Source: Magnaporthiopsis rhizophila (lineage: Eukaryota > Ascomycota > Sordariomycetes > Magnaporthales > Magnaporthaceae). From it: a stretch of 64,000 bases of DNA. The stretch is taken from assembly GCA_003049465.1 (NCBI GenBank), contig PYSS01000137.1:1-64000 (forward strand), read 5' to 3'. Under the pieces are notes generated by a model. That model saw nothing but the letters and a program-made list of their open reading frames with translations. It had not been told where the DNA came from and ran no database searches. How positions within the stretch are numbered: position 1 is the stretch's first letter; every line of letters begins with the position of its first letter. Shown piece by piece: positions 45,301-56,060 of this stretch. The position numbers and the translations under genes were made by a program.

Positions 45301-46670
45301 CGCCAACGACTGTTACAAGTTCTCCGACCTTGATTCCCAAGCCTCCGACTCTGATCTCTTGCTTCTGTGGGCTGGCTCGGTGAGAAGTCGTGATTAGAGG
45401 TTGTGGCTTCGGAGGGAAAATCGCAAATGGCTCAAATGCCTGGTCGTTGACGGTCCCAGATCTCTGCAGCCATACAACTCGAGCCTCCATCCCATCCTTT
45501 GGACGGTACCTCGTTTCCGACGTGCTGCTCTCGACAACGTGAGAGCAAACCAGCATGCCAGCGACCAAGAGCAGCGCACCAGCCGCAGTACATGGAAAGG
45601 CATATTCGGCGACGGGGTTTCCATCCTTGAGGAACATGAGGAGGCGGCTGGCAAATCCAGAATAGACGAGGACGCCGAGCTGAAGAACAGTACCGCATGC
45701 GGCGACTATATATAGCTCTCCCCTGCCTACTTGGTTGTGAACATTGAGGGTGAGGTTTGGTGTCTGGGCTTCCATATTCCGAATAACGGCATGCACTTTC
45801 TGCGGCATCTGTGCAGAGGGGCTTGGTGGAGCATTCTCAGGGTCCGGGTTCGGCAGGGCACCCTTGCCGAAAATGCCGTGTTGAATGGCAGACTTCAACT
45901 GGGAGGCGAGATTGGATCGATAAGCATCTCGACGTTGGTGAAGACGGTCGTCGAATACAAGGTCTCGAATGGTAGGCTCTGAGAAAAGGGTTAGACTAAA
46001 AGCAACAAAGTCGGACGGATGGGCGTACTGACGGTATTCTGGCAAACACTCTTCGGCACCCCTCAGTCTCATAATCTCTGGACTAGCCTCCTGGTCACTG
46101 ACCGAATCACTTTCTGTTCTACTCGTTGAGCCAGTCTGCCGAGTCGTTGCCCGCGACTGCTCTCCATTCTCCCCGCTTCCCTTGCACGACAGGATAATGA
46201 ATTCTAGAATCGGACCTTTACCCATTACTCTAACAATCTCCTGGCCGTTCCAGAGCTCGCATACCTCATGCGAGGTAGAGGACATCAGCTCGGACTCGGC
46301 GACGGCGCGGCTTTCCCTTGCCCTACCAATGATGGCCTTAAGCCACGAAGGGCCGCCAACTCTGATCGCACCGACAATAGCGGTAATTATGCCCAGGGGA
46401 GCCATTGCCAGTATGATATTGTCAGCCCAGCCTGTCGACTGGCTCATGAACTGCATGGTGACCCGTTCTCCGAAAAGCGCCAGCAGCCTGACCGCAAAAA
46501 AAAAAAAAAAAAAACATTAATATACGAGCTAGAATAGGGTATGACAGTCAGACGTACGGCGCCAGATCCGAGAATAAATTATTGGCAAAATCATCTCCGG
46601 CATCAGCTGCGGCAACGTATCCCGCGGACAGCAGAACGAGGAGGAACTTCAGGTTCTCGGCCGCCGACAT
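42314..46670 (-). CDS. Multipass membrane protein with C-terminal ankyrin repeats
   Basis: Two exons (46670-46558, 46487-42314) joined in phase give 1,428 residues. An N-terminal signal-like segment is followed by DLAPLLALFGERVT and the helix NIILAMAPLGIITAIVGAIRV, then GGPSWLKAIIGRARE and VCELWNGQEIVRVMG, a conserved start I recall from many uncharacterised Sordariomycete ankyrin proteins. Three or four more hydrophobic helices lie between about 290 and 480. A long middle region contains WSLKALWSLERPDYE. Twelve ankyrin repeats occupy about 1026-1428: the first five divergent, the last seven nearly identical. One repeat carries an ~8-residue insertion (MQERNHF); the next lacks the AAERG-type loop. 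A possible extra 54-bp in-frame intron near 45975-46030 would remove 18 residues. The function is unknown; a membrane-bound sensor is a guess from the layout. Confidence 0.86.
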
Positions 46671-47408
46671 GTTGCGGGTCGGTGGGGGGAAAAGGCGAGT
46701 ACGCGAGCAGGCAGATCAGATCTTGACGGTCAGGTTGGGAAATTTCTTCAAGATTAACAGGACAATGGACGCAATTGATGACGGCGGCGGAACAAATGTT
46801 GGCCGCGGTGCGCAAGTTCGCTGAGTTTTAGTACACATATGGTACGGCGGGGAGCAATGCATCTAATTAAGAGCTCGTGCTGCAGGTCAAAACAGGACGC
46901 TTCTCTCTGACTGGCAGCCAGCCAGTAAACAGTGATCCTCGCCAAGGGCGAATTTTCTGACCTTGGCGTGACCATCATTCCCCAGGTTGCCCAATGAGGC
47001 GGAACTCTCCTCCAATCGTTTCCAAGTCTTGTGCAGCTGACGAAACTATTGGTTGTGATATGCAAAGTGCATTTTCGCTGGCGCCTCTTGGAAACTAACC
47101 CTCTTTAAACGACGTGACGATCCACAGCCCTACTCGCCCGGGCCTGCATTCTGTCGGCGAATAGTCACCCACCACCTGTTCTCCGCATGAGATATGGGCC
47201 CTCCCAGATGTTCTGCAGCCTGAGGACTAATTCGACGCGTCATCTGTCGCATGCGTCTTTTTTCGCTCTTCGAGTTCTCCTATGTATCCTCAACCGCTCT
47301 CAGGCACGGCTAGGTACATTCCCCGTTTGCCTTCGATTGCCCCACCATAAGTGTGGGCTGGCTGTCCAGCGCCAAATCCGCGGGTGCCGCGAAAAAGTTG
47401 GGCCAGTC
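46671..47408. other. Upstream region, no other gene seen
   Basis: 5' flank of the ankyrin gene and unassigned sequence. Confidence 0.45.
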
Positions 47409-47590
47409 AGCTCTGCTTCTGTGGCGACGCACACACACAACGGCCGTGCAATCGAGTGCAACCAGTTAAAAATATTATCAGCAGCCTTGCATTCAATCAA
47501 CCAACTCGATACAACCGGATGCACACCTGCCAGCGGCCCAGGTGGCGACAAAAAGCACTTTTCCCCCCTGCACGTTTCCCCCTTGCACGA
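47409..47590 (+). repeat. Dispersed TGCA-rich repeat, copy B
   Basis: Matches the second half of copies A (6653-7045, opposite strand) and C (58500-58840). Confidence 0.8.
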
Positions 47591-47599
47591 TCCCGCGAT

Positions 47600-47775
47600 A
47601 ATGACCCGCTCGTCCTCCCCCGCTCTTGGGTGTGTAGGTGGTGCTCCGTTGGGATGTAGGTGCAATTGGGTCGGAAATGGAATGCGCAAGATCAGCGGCA
47701 AACTACCGGTAATACACGCGCAAACAAAGGGTGCACTGTGTGCAAACAAAACGCAAATCCGTGCATAGGCCACCC
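47600..47775 (+). repeat. Dispersed repeat shared with 61030-61135 and 62000-62222
   Basis: Carries TGACCCGCTCGTCCTCCCCC, GGTGGTGCTCCG, GGGATGTAGGTGC and a TGCA-rich end. The same segment occurs in the same orientation at about 61035-61135, and in reverse upstream of the nuclease-like gene at 62000-62222. Confidence 0.75.
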
Positions 47776-47814
47776 ACATAGATTCTACGCTCTGTATGAT
47801 TGAGGCCTTTTACC

Positions 47815-48000
47815 AGGCCCGGGGTTGGTATACCAAGATTAGCGTATTACATATAATAGACTCCGGCTAATTTTGTCCCTATTGCAGGTAACCGCATGCG
47901 CATAGCTTCATTTTTGATCAAATGCGGCCCTTTTGAAATGGGGGTGTTTGGTTGTGGTGAGTGTGGCCCATGCACGGATTTGCGTTTTTTTTTGCACATT
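47815..48000 (+). repeat. Dispersed repeat pair, copy 1
   Basis: Resembles 53678-53865: ACCAGGCCC…GGTTGGTA, ATAGCTTCATTTTTGATCAA, ATGCGGCCCTT and GTGGCCCATGCAC in the same order. Confidence 0.8.
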
Positions 48001-48723
48001 ATTTTATCGGAAGTGTGGGCCTGCCCCTCGCGGTCGGACAACCGACGCCGATCCTCTGTCAGGCCAGGCGTCCCCACCTCGGAATCTGCCCTGCGCCGGC
48101 CCCTCCCGCAAACGCACTGCAGGCTCGTGGAGACGTCCTGCAGTCAGCCGTAGCAGTGACCGCACCAGCCACAGTCCTTGTCATGAGAGAGTAGTCTCTC
48201 GCCGCCGTCTCCCCAGTCCAGTCGTTGACACGCAGCTTGGGAAGACCGAGCCCCGAGGGAGATTGCTGGCCCATTTTTTTCTTCTTCCAAGCTTTCTTCT
48301 TGCCCTTGCTGTTCTGCCGACCCTTGTCGCTCTTTGTAATCTCGTTGTCCTCACTGGGCCCTGTGGCCTTGACGAACACAACCAGCAGGTTCCGTATAAA
48401 GCTCGGCTGAAGATCGGTGACGCTTCCGCCGTCATTAGCCCGAACCAGCTGTTTACTTTCCGCCTTGATTTCAATGCTTTTGCCAATGGCACTGGCTTAC
48501 ACAAGCAGCCATGCCGAGCATAAGAGACAGCAAAATTGACCGCAAATTCTAAAAGTCCTCAACCTACAATAGAAAATAGGAACCGATTCAACCACTTTAA
48601 TGCCCCAGGCGGTCATAAATATCAAGATCACCCCTCGCACGCGTTCTTATTCCGGAGCCTCCCGGCCATTCCCAACCGCTAGAAAAGCCCTCGGACGAGG
48701 CGCGCCACGACGAAGATGCAAAG
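48001..48723. other. No supported gene; upstream of the 48.7-kb gene
   Basis: A minus-strand stretch around 48180-48380 encodes a Lys-rich, protein-like peptide but has no start or domain and is not called. Confidence 0.4.
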
Positions 48724-50240
48724 ATGGCCCCGGGATATACGGTCGGGCAACTGTTTGCCATGGACGACACTGCCCTTGTCCAATACATGGTAAGCAATCG
48801 GGATGCTCAGCACCTGCTCGACATTACAAACATTACCGATTGGGACGCAACACCCGAAGCTCAGCAAACGGAGCTCCTCGAGAGATTAATGTAATAACCC
48901 TGGGCCCATATTATATTGATAATTGCTGAAACCTGCGCAGCCGCCTTGGTCCACAGGCCATAGCACCCCGGTTTATCGATTCTGACCAACTTGTGTCAAA
49001 GCTGAACGCCATATCTCGCCCGGGGGTGGAAACGCCGTTGCGAGAAGCCGAACCCTCATCGCCGCAGCTTGCACGGCCGGTGTCACTATCGCCCCAACCC
49101 GGTGCTGGCAAAGTCCACCAGATCCGGTGCTACCACGCACTCATCAACAATGGCGGCCGGCCGCCTTGCTCGCTAGAGGTCTTGGACGAGATTTACAAGC
49201 GCCCTGCCGAATACATCGAAATACTGAAACCGTGGCTGGGGGATCCGACGTCCTCCCTGAGTCCAGATGATCTGGGCGTCTTTTCGCGTCCGTTGAAGCG
49301 CTGGAAGGAATTTCGGAGGTGGCAGTCCGACAACCGCGGAGTCGGCATGACGGATGACGAGGACCTGGCGGATTTTCGGGACGAACGGCGGCGCTACTTC
49401 GAATCTGCCGGGCTCGGACAAATGACGACCGCACCGAATTACTGGACTATCGAGGAAATGTGGCAAAAGGAACGGCGCAACCGCCGGTGGGAGCGAGACA
49501 ACTTCAGGGAGGTCCGCGGCGGGAGCTTCGACGAATATGCCGAGGCTGCACGCCGCCGCTTACGCGAACATGGCTTTAGAGAGGACTTCCAACTGCTTGA
49601 AGACCCGGCACAGCAAGGTGAACGAGTGACGTGGATCGAATACCTCGAGTTTGAGCACTGGTGGCTCGACAGGCGCGCCAGGTCCGTCCAGCGCTGCCAG
49701 CAGCGGCGCAACGCGATATGGAAGGAGCTTCTGCGGTCGGGGGTCCTGAGAGATGGTGAGACGGAAGAGGATCTGCTCGGTCCCGAGGTCCAAAGTCCGC
49801 AGATCGAGCCGCCACCACTCGGTGAAGAAAGGCACCGACGCGGTTCGCAAAGCGCATTACGCAATGATCTCATTAACCGATTTATTCAAAATAGAGAGGC
49901 TCATCGCTGCGTGGAGGCATACAAATCCAGCCAGTTGCTCCTAGTGGAATGGGCTCGAGGTCAGATGCCGGGGACGCCGGAGAAAAAGCTCGAGGCACAT
50001 ACCAGGAAGCGAAGTCGCCAGTGCGACAACTTGGCGGAAGAGCCCACGGAGCAGCCGACGGCGAAGAAGCAGAAGCAGCAGAAGGAGGACAAGGAGAGCG
50101 CCGCACGGCGGAAGGCGTCATTGCGGATTAAAAAGGATGGCTGCGGAACTGGAGTGTCCAGTACAAAACACACGGGCGCCGAACAAGAAGGGGTTTCGAC
50201 GCAGCGCCCGTATCAGGGGACTTTGGACAGGCACACATAA
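48724..50240 (+). CDS. Uncharacterised expanded fungal family (WIEYLEFEHWW type)
   Basis: Two exons, 48724-48890 and 48941-50240, with a 50-bp intron and phase-2 junction, give 488 residues. The N-terminal exon (MAPGYTVGQLFAMDDTALVQ…) continues into …IRLGPQAIAPRFID. Then come a low-complexity linker and a conserved core: ILKPWLGDP, LKRWKEFRRWQSDNRG, FREDFQLLEDPAQQ, TWIEYLEFEHWWLDRRARSV and KELLRSGVLRDGETEEDLL. It ends in a very basic tail with KKQKQQKEDKES. From memory this core is shared by a widespread, often multicopy family in Sordariomycetes with no known function; the basic tail and absence of signals suggest a nuclear protein. The gene is convergent with the next gene at 50612. Complete and apparently intact, unlike several of its neighbours. 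Confidence 0.8.
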
Positions 50241-50611
50241 TGGTCAGGTACTACGATAGTCACTCAAGCATCTGCGGGATATAATCCATGGCAACTTTCG
50301 CCCGTCTGGTCTGGGCCCGCAAACGTCTGCAGGCGTTGCTGCGCTGCAACATGTATTAAGTTTAGGGCCTCCCCGTTGAAAGTACACTGTCGCGTTGAAC
50401 GGTACGGGTGACTGACTTTCGTCTTGCTGATCGTCGTTATCATCGTAAAGATATGGGGGGAAACGGGGCTCCTTGTGAGTGGCTTGGTACGGGGGTATAA
50501 TCGTCAACACCAACAAAGCTCTATTGCGGATGCGGACCAGACGCTTCCTCATGGACGTCGAGTGTTGAAGGGAACTCGTTACAGTCCACGAATGTATCAG
50601 GACTCGAGCCT
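50241..50611. other. Intergenic between convergent genes
   Basis: 3' flanks only; nothing else recognised. Confidence 0.5.
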
Positions 50612-51930
50612 TCATCCTGCTGTATCACCGTTGCCTGCTGCTGCTAAGTCTCTCTCACCAGGTTGCCGTGCTCTTTCGTTTGCTGCTTGAATGAAGCTGT
50701 CCCGGTACTGTTTCGCCGAGTCGCGGGCGTTCCTGAATGCGGTGGCGCTTTGGACGAAGGCTTCTCGCTTGGCTGTTATAGCAAAGCCGTCGACTTGCGT
50801 CGTGTGGTACTCCGGCCGTTCTCCGGGAGTGGCGGGCTCGGTCGTGTGGTGCGTGCGTAGCTGAAGAGTCCCGGTCCCGCCGTGGTAGGTTAAGCTGAAG
50901 GTGTGCGGCTTCCCGTCGTAAACGGGCTCGTCATTGCCGTACTTCTGCGGGCTATAGATGCCGCGAGCACCGATCGCCCCGTCGTAGCGTGCTTGTCTCT
51001 GCGTCACGGCTGCGGACCCGTCCGGTCCCTTGAATTCTGTGAAGAAGTTCGGAACGAGGGGCTTGTCCTCCGTGGTCGACGGGACGATGTGATGACTGAG
51101 CTCGCCGCGGATGCGTGGATTGAGGTCTTCGGGATGTGCGCCGTAGTAGAGGTCTGGCTTGGCCCGCGCTATAGAGCCGTCCGTAAGTGGGTCGAGATTT
51201 CCAAACACCGTATTTCTAGCGCATGGGTGGTTGGCGTGATGAGGGCCGAGGATGATGGGCATCACATTAGCAATAACATCTTTCTCGTCCTTGGCTTCGA
51301 AATTGGCGTTCCTGAATTTCTCAAATGCGCCATCAGAAAACTTGGACGGTGATAGTGAGGGCCTTGGGACTGCCAGCGCCTCCATTATGTCCCTTAGATC
51401 GTCCTCCTTTGGCTTTTGCGATTTGTACAGTGGGTGGATGGAATGGTCGGTCAAATGCTGATCGAACGCAGGGTGATAAGCTAAGGTGGATTTTTTTTGG
51501 ATTTGGTCGTTTCCGAGGCCGGCGCAACAGTTGTTGGATTTTTGGATGCAGTCGCCCCTCCTTGTGAGGAACTCATGTCGCAGGCTGGTTGGTGGCCAAT
51601 CGGTTCGGGGTACCCTCGAAGGTCGCACAAGTCTGGGCCGCCATGCCTTGCAAATCCAGCCAGCTCTTTAATGGCCGCCGGCGAAAGGTCCGGCGCAAGC
51701 TTTGTTGGAGGCGAAGAAAAGGAAGGCCGGGTGTTGTTTCGCCGCTCGAGCTCGTCTAGGGCGTCGACGATCAGTGGAATCTTGGAGAGGCGGTCCCAGA
51801 ATTCGGGCGGATGTCGCCAAGTGATAAGATAATTGTCGGGATCTCTGTCGTTCTGTTGTCTCTTCTTCGATGGCGGGTCTCGCGAGGGCTCGTCAGCACG
51901 TCGTCTTTTTCCGTTCTGCGGTGTCGCCAT
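50612..51930 (-). pseudogene. PD-(D/E)XK-like nuclease family gene with single-base break
   Basis: The 5' part starts at ATG 51930 (MATPQNGKRRRADEP…, an NLS-like Lys/Arg run). It continues through WDRLSKIPLIVDALDELERR and a disordered stretch to an early stop at 51481. The 3' part lies in another frame (about 51500-50612) and reads AYHPAFDQHLTDHSI, then RAKPDLYYGAHPE, FFTEFKGPDGSAAVTQRQA, YDGAIGARG and TTQVDGFAITAKREAF. The PD…E-x-K spacing suggests a restriction-endonuclease-like fold, and the family (DUF7924-like) is common and multicopy in fungi. The two frames meet exactly at an 8-bp homopolymer (51491-51498, A8 on the coding strand). A one-base difference there would restore a single frame, so the break may be real or a sequencing error. 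All presumed catalytic residues are present. Confidence 0.75.
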
Positions 51931-53677
51931 GACTGGCAGACTGGGGATTAAGAGAAAGGAACGTTTGCGGGGTATTTAGGTCTGAGAAAGGCCTTCGAGA
52001 ACTGTCTGACTGCCGTGGGAACGATTGGGTAGGAGTAATTGGGTAGGGGCGCGCAATGGATGCGCGTTTGATCCGGGTTGATGTCGGCCAACCTTTAGCC
52101 GCCAATGTCAGAGAAGGAATGGGGTGGGTGGTGGTCAGCTCGGAGGAGAATTTTCCGCGCGCGATTCGCAGTTGGAGGATACCCGCAGCCAATGAACCTG
52201 CCACACGGCGGCAACTCCTCGAGCAAGTAAGGGATGCGGGTTGCTTAACGAACGGCGCTGTCGAACACGTGGCGGCGCGGTACGGTTTGGCGAGTTGGAG
52301 CCGCGCAACTCTGCGTTTCCGGGCGGCTGCCAGCACCGCGCCATCGCGAGCCCAGACCAGAGGACGTGCCACGACCCACCGCCATCGTTTTGTGACCTCA
52401 CGTCTGGGTACCTTTCTGGATGCCTTCCTCAGTTAAAATAGCAAGTTCGGACACTAGAGGACAGAAACGAGGACAACGTAGGCCGAAATCCTGAAAAAAG
52501 GTCCGTGGCTGAGACGGCGAACAGACAGAAAATGACGGCAACATATTATTCAATAACTTGAGCGTCAGTGAAGTGCCACCGAGCACCCGTGCGCGCGTTC
52601 CTGACGTCCAATGTGGTGTGAAATAACAAAGGCCCAACAGCACATAGGTAGGGGATAGTACCCGTGAGCCAAACTGGTGCACAAAATTGAATGCACACCA
52701 GAGGTACCAAGCAAAAGAATATGCACAGGTTTCCGGGGGACCCCTTGCCCACAGCCACCCCGGCCGTCCTGCTGCCTTGCACCACGCCCGCAAGTCGCCC
52801 GCACCAGCCGTACAGGCCTGCCCCCGTCTCGTAGACGCGAGATGGCACGGGACCTCGATTGTGCTGGTATACGCTTGCGGCGGCGGCGGGCGCTCGGCAG
52901 GCGCAACCTCGATCCCGGTCTCGGGCGCATATGGACCACCGTGGACACTGACGTCGTTGTGGCTCCTTCATGTAGGGGTAGGCAGCGAGGTGCATAGGTA
53001 CCTATTTACAACACAACGAACCGTGAAAATCGCGCCAAATAACGCGACCGCGCCTGCACGGAACTGTGCAATGCCCCGCTCCTCCCAGGGCGGCAGCACG
53101 GGGTGAGCCACGGGTGACGAGCCCGAGTTAGCAGGCTCCGAGTCTGGGTTGCAGCGTCCAGGGCACGCAGGCACCAATTGAGTGTCGCCGAACAACCCCT
53201 GTCCAACGACACAGCCACCTGGCTGTCGGCCAGCCGGCGAGCTGTGGACAGGCAGCAGCCTTTCACCTCGCCCGCTCTGCCTGGGAGCCAATCGAGTCTG
53301 GTGTTGGAAGGCGTTTGGCCACGTTCCCGGCACGGGCGCCTTGCCTCGGAACATGTATTGTACATGGACTGGCTGGGCCTTGGAAGATCTACCAATCGTG
53401 CACGCAAGCCACAAGATACGGTCCGGCTCCACTCGTCGCGTCATCATCCCCGATCTGCCGCATAGCAAGGATCTGCCGCATAGCAAGGAACTTTGCGTAC
53501 AGCCCAGCTCGATACGCGAGCTACCACATGCTTTTTTCCTATAAACCCGCCATAGGGCGTCTCTCGCAAGGTTGGAGCTCTGGCAGTAGAACTAAACCAC
53601 ACGGTACGGTCACTATGGGAATCGATCCCGGAGGAGCTGATCAATAATCCGGTAGATTCTAGGCCCCGGAGAGTCAG
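51931..53677. other. Intergenic, no supported gene
   Basis: A GC-rich stretch with long open shadows in several frames and no motif. A short perfect repeat (ATAGCAAGGATCTGCCGC-type) occurs at about 53461-53490. Confidence 0.45.
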
Positions 53678-53865
53678 GGCCCTCTACCAGGCCCCGGGGG
53701 TTGGTACACCAAGTACTAGTTCACTACGAATAAAAACTCGAGCCAATTTTGTATCTATTTCAATTAACGGCATGCGAATAGCTTCATTTTTGATCAAATG
53801 CGGCCCTTCTGAAGTAGGAGGGTTGGTGGTGATGAGGGTGGCCCATGCACGATTTGCGTTATTTG
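53678..53865 (+). repeat. Dispersed repeat pair, copy 2
   Basis: Counterpart of 47815-48000, in the same orientation. Confidence 0.8.
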
Positions 53866-54722
53866 TATGCAGCGCCACTATATAAGTGGGAAGTTTATAA
53901 AATGCAGCCCGACGTGGGTCGCGTGAGAACATCAAGTGGTGACGACATTTCTACATCAGCGAGCCATGGGAATTCTCAGTGTTGTCGTTGGGCCCCAGAT
54001 TATCACAATATGGGGCGTTGGAGGCCGGCTGGATGGACGTCAATGTTGCGTCTTGACCACCGTGCTCGAGGCCGTGTCCGGCACAACCAGGCCCGTGCAG
54101 CCCCAGCCGGCGATATTATCCCGCCGGTTTCATATATTCTTCGTCTCCCCGGGCCAGCCATAGTGAGGCTAGCCTGGACAACACCCGCGTATGCTCTCCT
54201 TGGCACCCAGCAAGAGAGCAAAGTTAAGGGTTGGGAAGCGCTATAGTACGGTCCTTCGCAAACCCGTGGTCTCGCCTCGTTGTCCGGACGTGATTGTTCG
54301 ACTGGCCTGTGCGCGCAAGCATCCTCGTGCGATGGTTCGCGCCGCTACATTTGGAAAAGCTGCTCGTTTTGAGGATCGCCTAACCCTTACCTAGGGATTG
54401 GCGCAACCCACTGTCATTTTATGTGGCTTTTCTCTGCCTCTAGAGTATCAGAGTCCTCTATGGGGGGTACGCCCACGGAAAGCCCAAGGAGACACGTAGC
54501 TGAAAGCCGGGTGGAGGGATGCGGCAATAGGCCCACGATGTAGCTATAGCAGAAAGAAACTGTAAGGAGTGTGCGGAACAGGTACTCCCGCTGGGACCGT
54601 AATGTTAATCCTGCCGTGGCGTGGCGGGTGGCGTTTGTCCCAGCGTGGCCACCACGTATGGTATTAGATGTGCGTCATCCGTAACCCATATAGCACCAGT
54701 TCACTACCAAAGTGGTAGACAT
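53866..54722. other. Intergenic, nothing recognised
   Basis: No gene supported on either strand. Confidence 0.45.
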
Positions 54723-55192
54723 CTAGGCCCTTCCCCCTTGTTTAGTGTCCTCAATCCCGCCTTGCAAGTTGCTTGTCTCGGGAACCATAATCTCATGGAG
54801 ACCGCTGGCAGATCGTAATTCTCCGGCCTGCTTCTCATCCTTACGCTGCTCACCGGCGTTATCGCTGACGTTGCTGGAGCTCGGCACCGGGGATGAGGGA
54901 TGTGCTACCGTTTCCCGGGTGGGGTGCTCGCTGCCCGTAGCTACGGTGCCGGTATCGGAGGGTGTCTTGGTCTTTGAGAGCGCAAAATCACCGGAATCGA
55001 AATACTTTCTTCCCTGGAGCCCATGACCGTCATGTTAGCCGGATTCGAAGCGGCGGGCAACAGTGCGGTGGAGCATATCAATACATCTAATTGGTGATGG
55101 AGAAGGCTTCCTCTGGATGGTATCTTTCCGTACATACGAAGGAGATTCTTGTCCTTCTCGGTACGGGACTTGGACTGTTGAGGCCCATCCAT
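54723..55192 (-). CDS. Endosulfine-family (Igo1/ENSA-like) protein
   Basis: Two exons (55192-55085, 55013-54723) joined in phase 0 across a 71-bp intron with a CTAAC branch site give 132 residues. The N-terminal exon reads KSRTEKDKNLLRMYGKIPSR and the second begins GRKYFDSGDFALSKTKTP, the endosulfine signature. In the family, the Ser of FDSGD (here Ser43) is phosphorylated by Greatwall/Rim15, and the protein then inhibits PP2A-B55, linking nutrient state to cell-cycle exit. The usual motif is FDSGDY; here Tyr is Phe. The C-terminal ~80 residues are disordered and Ser/Glu-rich. A second ATG 30 bp upstream in frame would add ten residues. Set among accessory genes, this is more likely a divergent paralogue than the single conserved housekeeping copy, which should lie elsewhere. 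Confidence 0.88.
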
Positions 55193-55222
55193 GCTGGCGG
55201 AACCGTATGCGTGTGCGTGCAT

Positions 55223-56060
55223 GTATGCAGCATTGGAGGTTTGAAGGAGGGGTAAAACAAAAAGAAGAAGGGCGACGTCACATTCTCTTATATAGCTCCG
55301 ATAGCTACCACAGCGTCACATGCGCAGGGCGATTAATGCACGTCGGTTTAGGAATCCACTCGGGGCTGAGGATGTGGACCTCATCCCGCCCGCTTCAAGG
55401 TACGCTCAGAGCCACGGCTGCTCTCTGCCCGCGATGGCGTTCCTTATTTTTCCCATTTCCCTCCGCAGTATTGCACCTGTCCCAGATCTCTCTTTATCCG
55501 TTGAACATCACGGCTTGCCTTGCAACGTCGCTGTCCTGAGGGCGCTGAATGCAGGCCCTGCGCCTTGTCTGAACGGTCCAATCAAGGGCCTGCAACCCCT
55601 CCTTCGGGGCTTTCATTTGGGAGTTAATGGTGCCAAACGTGTTGGCTGGCATCCCCGCGGCGTCGATGGGAATGTCCTCGGACACACACAAGGGTGCGGC
55701 TGGTCTCGCTCGAGATCAACACCGCGGCCGCGGACCACGACGTCGACCTTCGGCCGGCGTCACTGTGCTCTAGTTGCACGTGCGGCATCGCGCATAACAC
55801 CGCATCCTTCGGTCTAGGTTCCGACGCTGCGTAGTACCGGCTCCTCTGGTGCCTGCTATCCGAAGCCTGTCAAGTGAACGACGACGCTAGTTTGCTAATG
55901 CAAAGGTCTATCATAGGGTGGAGGGTATGCGTCTGCGCCTTGGGCTGGTAGATATCTACATGGCCCAAACCATATCTTGATATTTCGGACGATTCTCTCT
56001 GAACTCTCCCTTCCGAACCCCGATATAGACAGCTCGGGCACCAAGGAGGGAGCCAATACC
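55223..56060. other. Intergenic, no supported gene
   Basis: 5' flank of the endosulfine gene and unassigned sequence; no motif-bearing ORF. Confidence 0.45.

Noticed and set aside
51893..53647. Multiple GC-rich overlapping ORFs
   Set aside because: All frames open at similar length with no motif; typical of GC-rich intergenic sequence.
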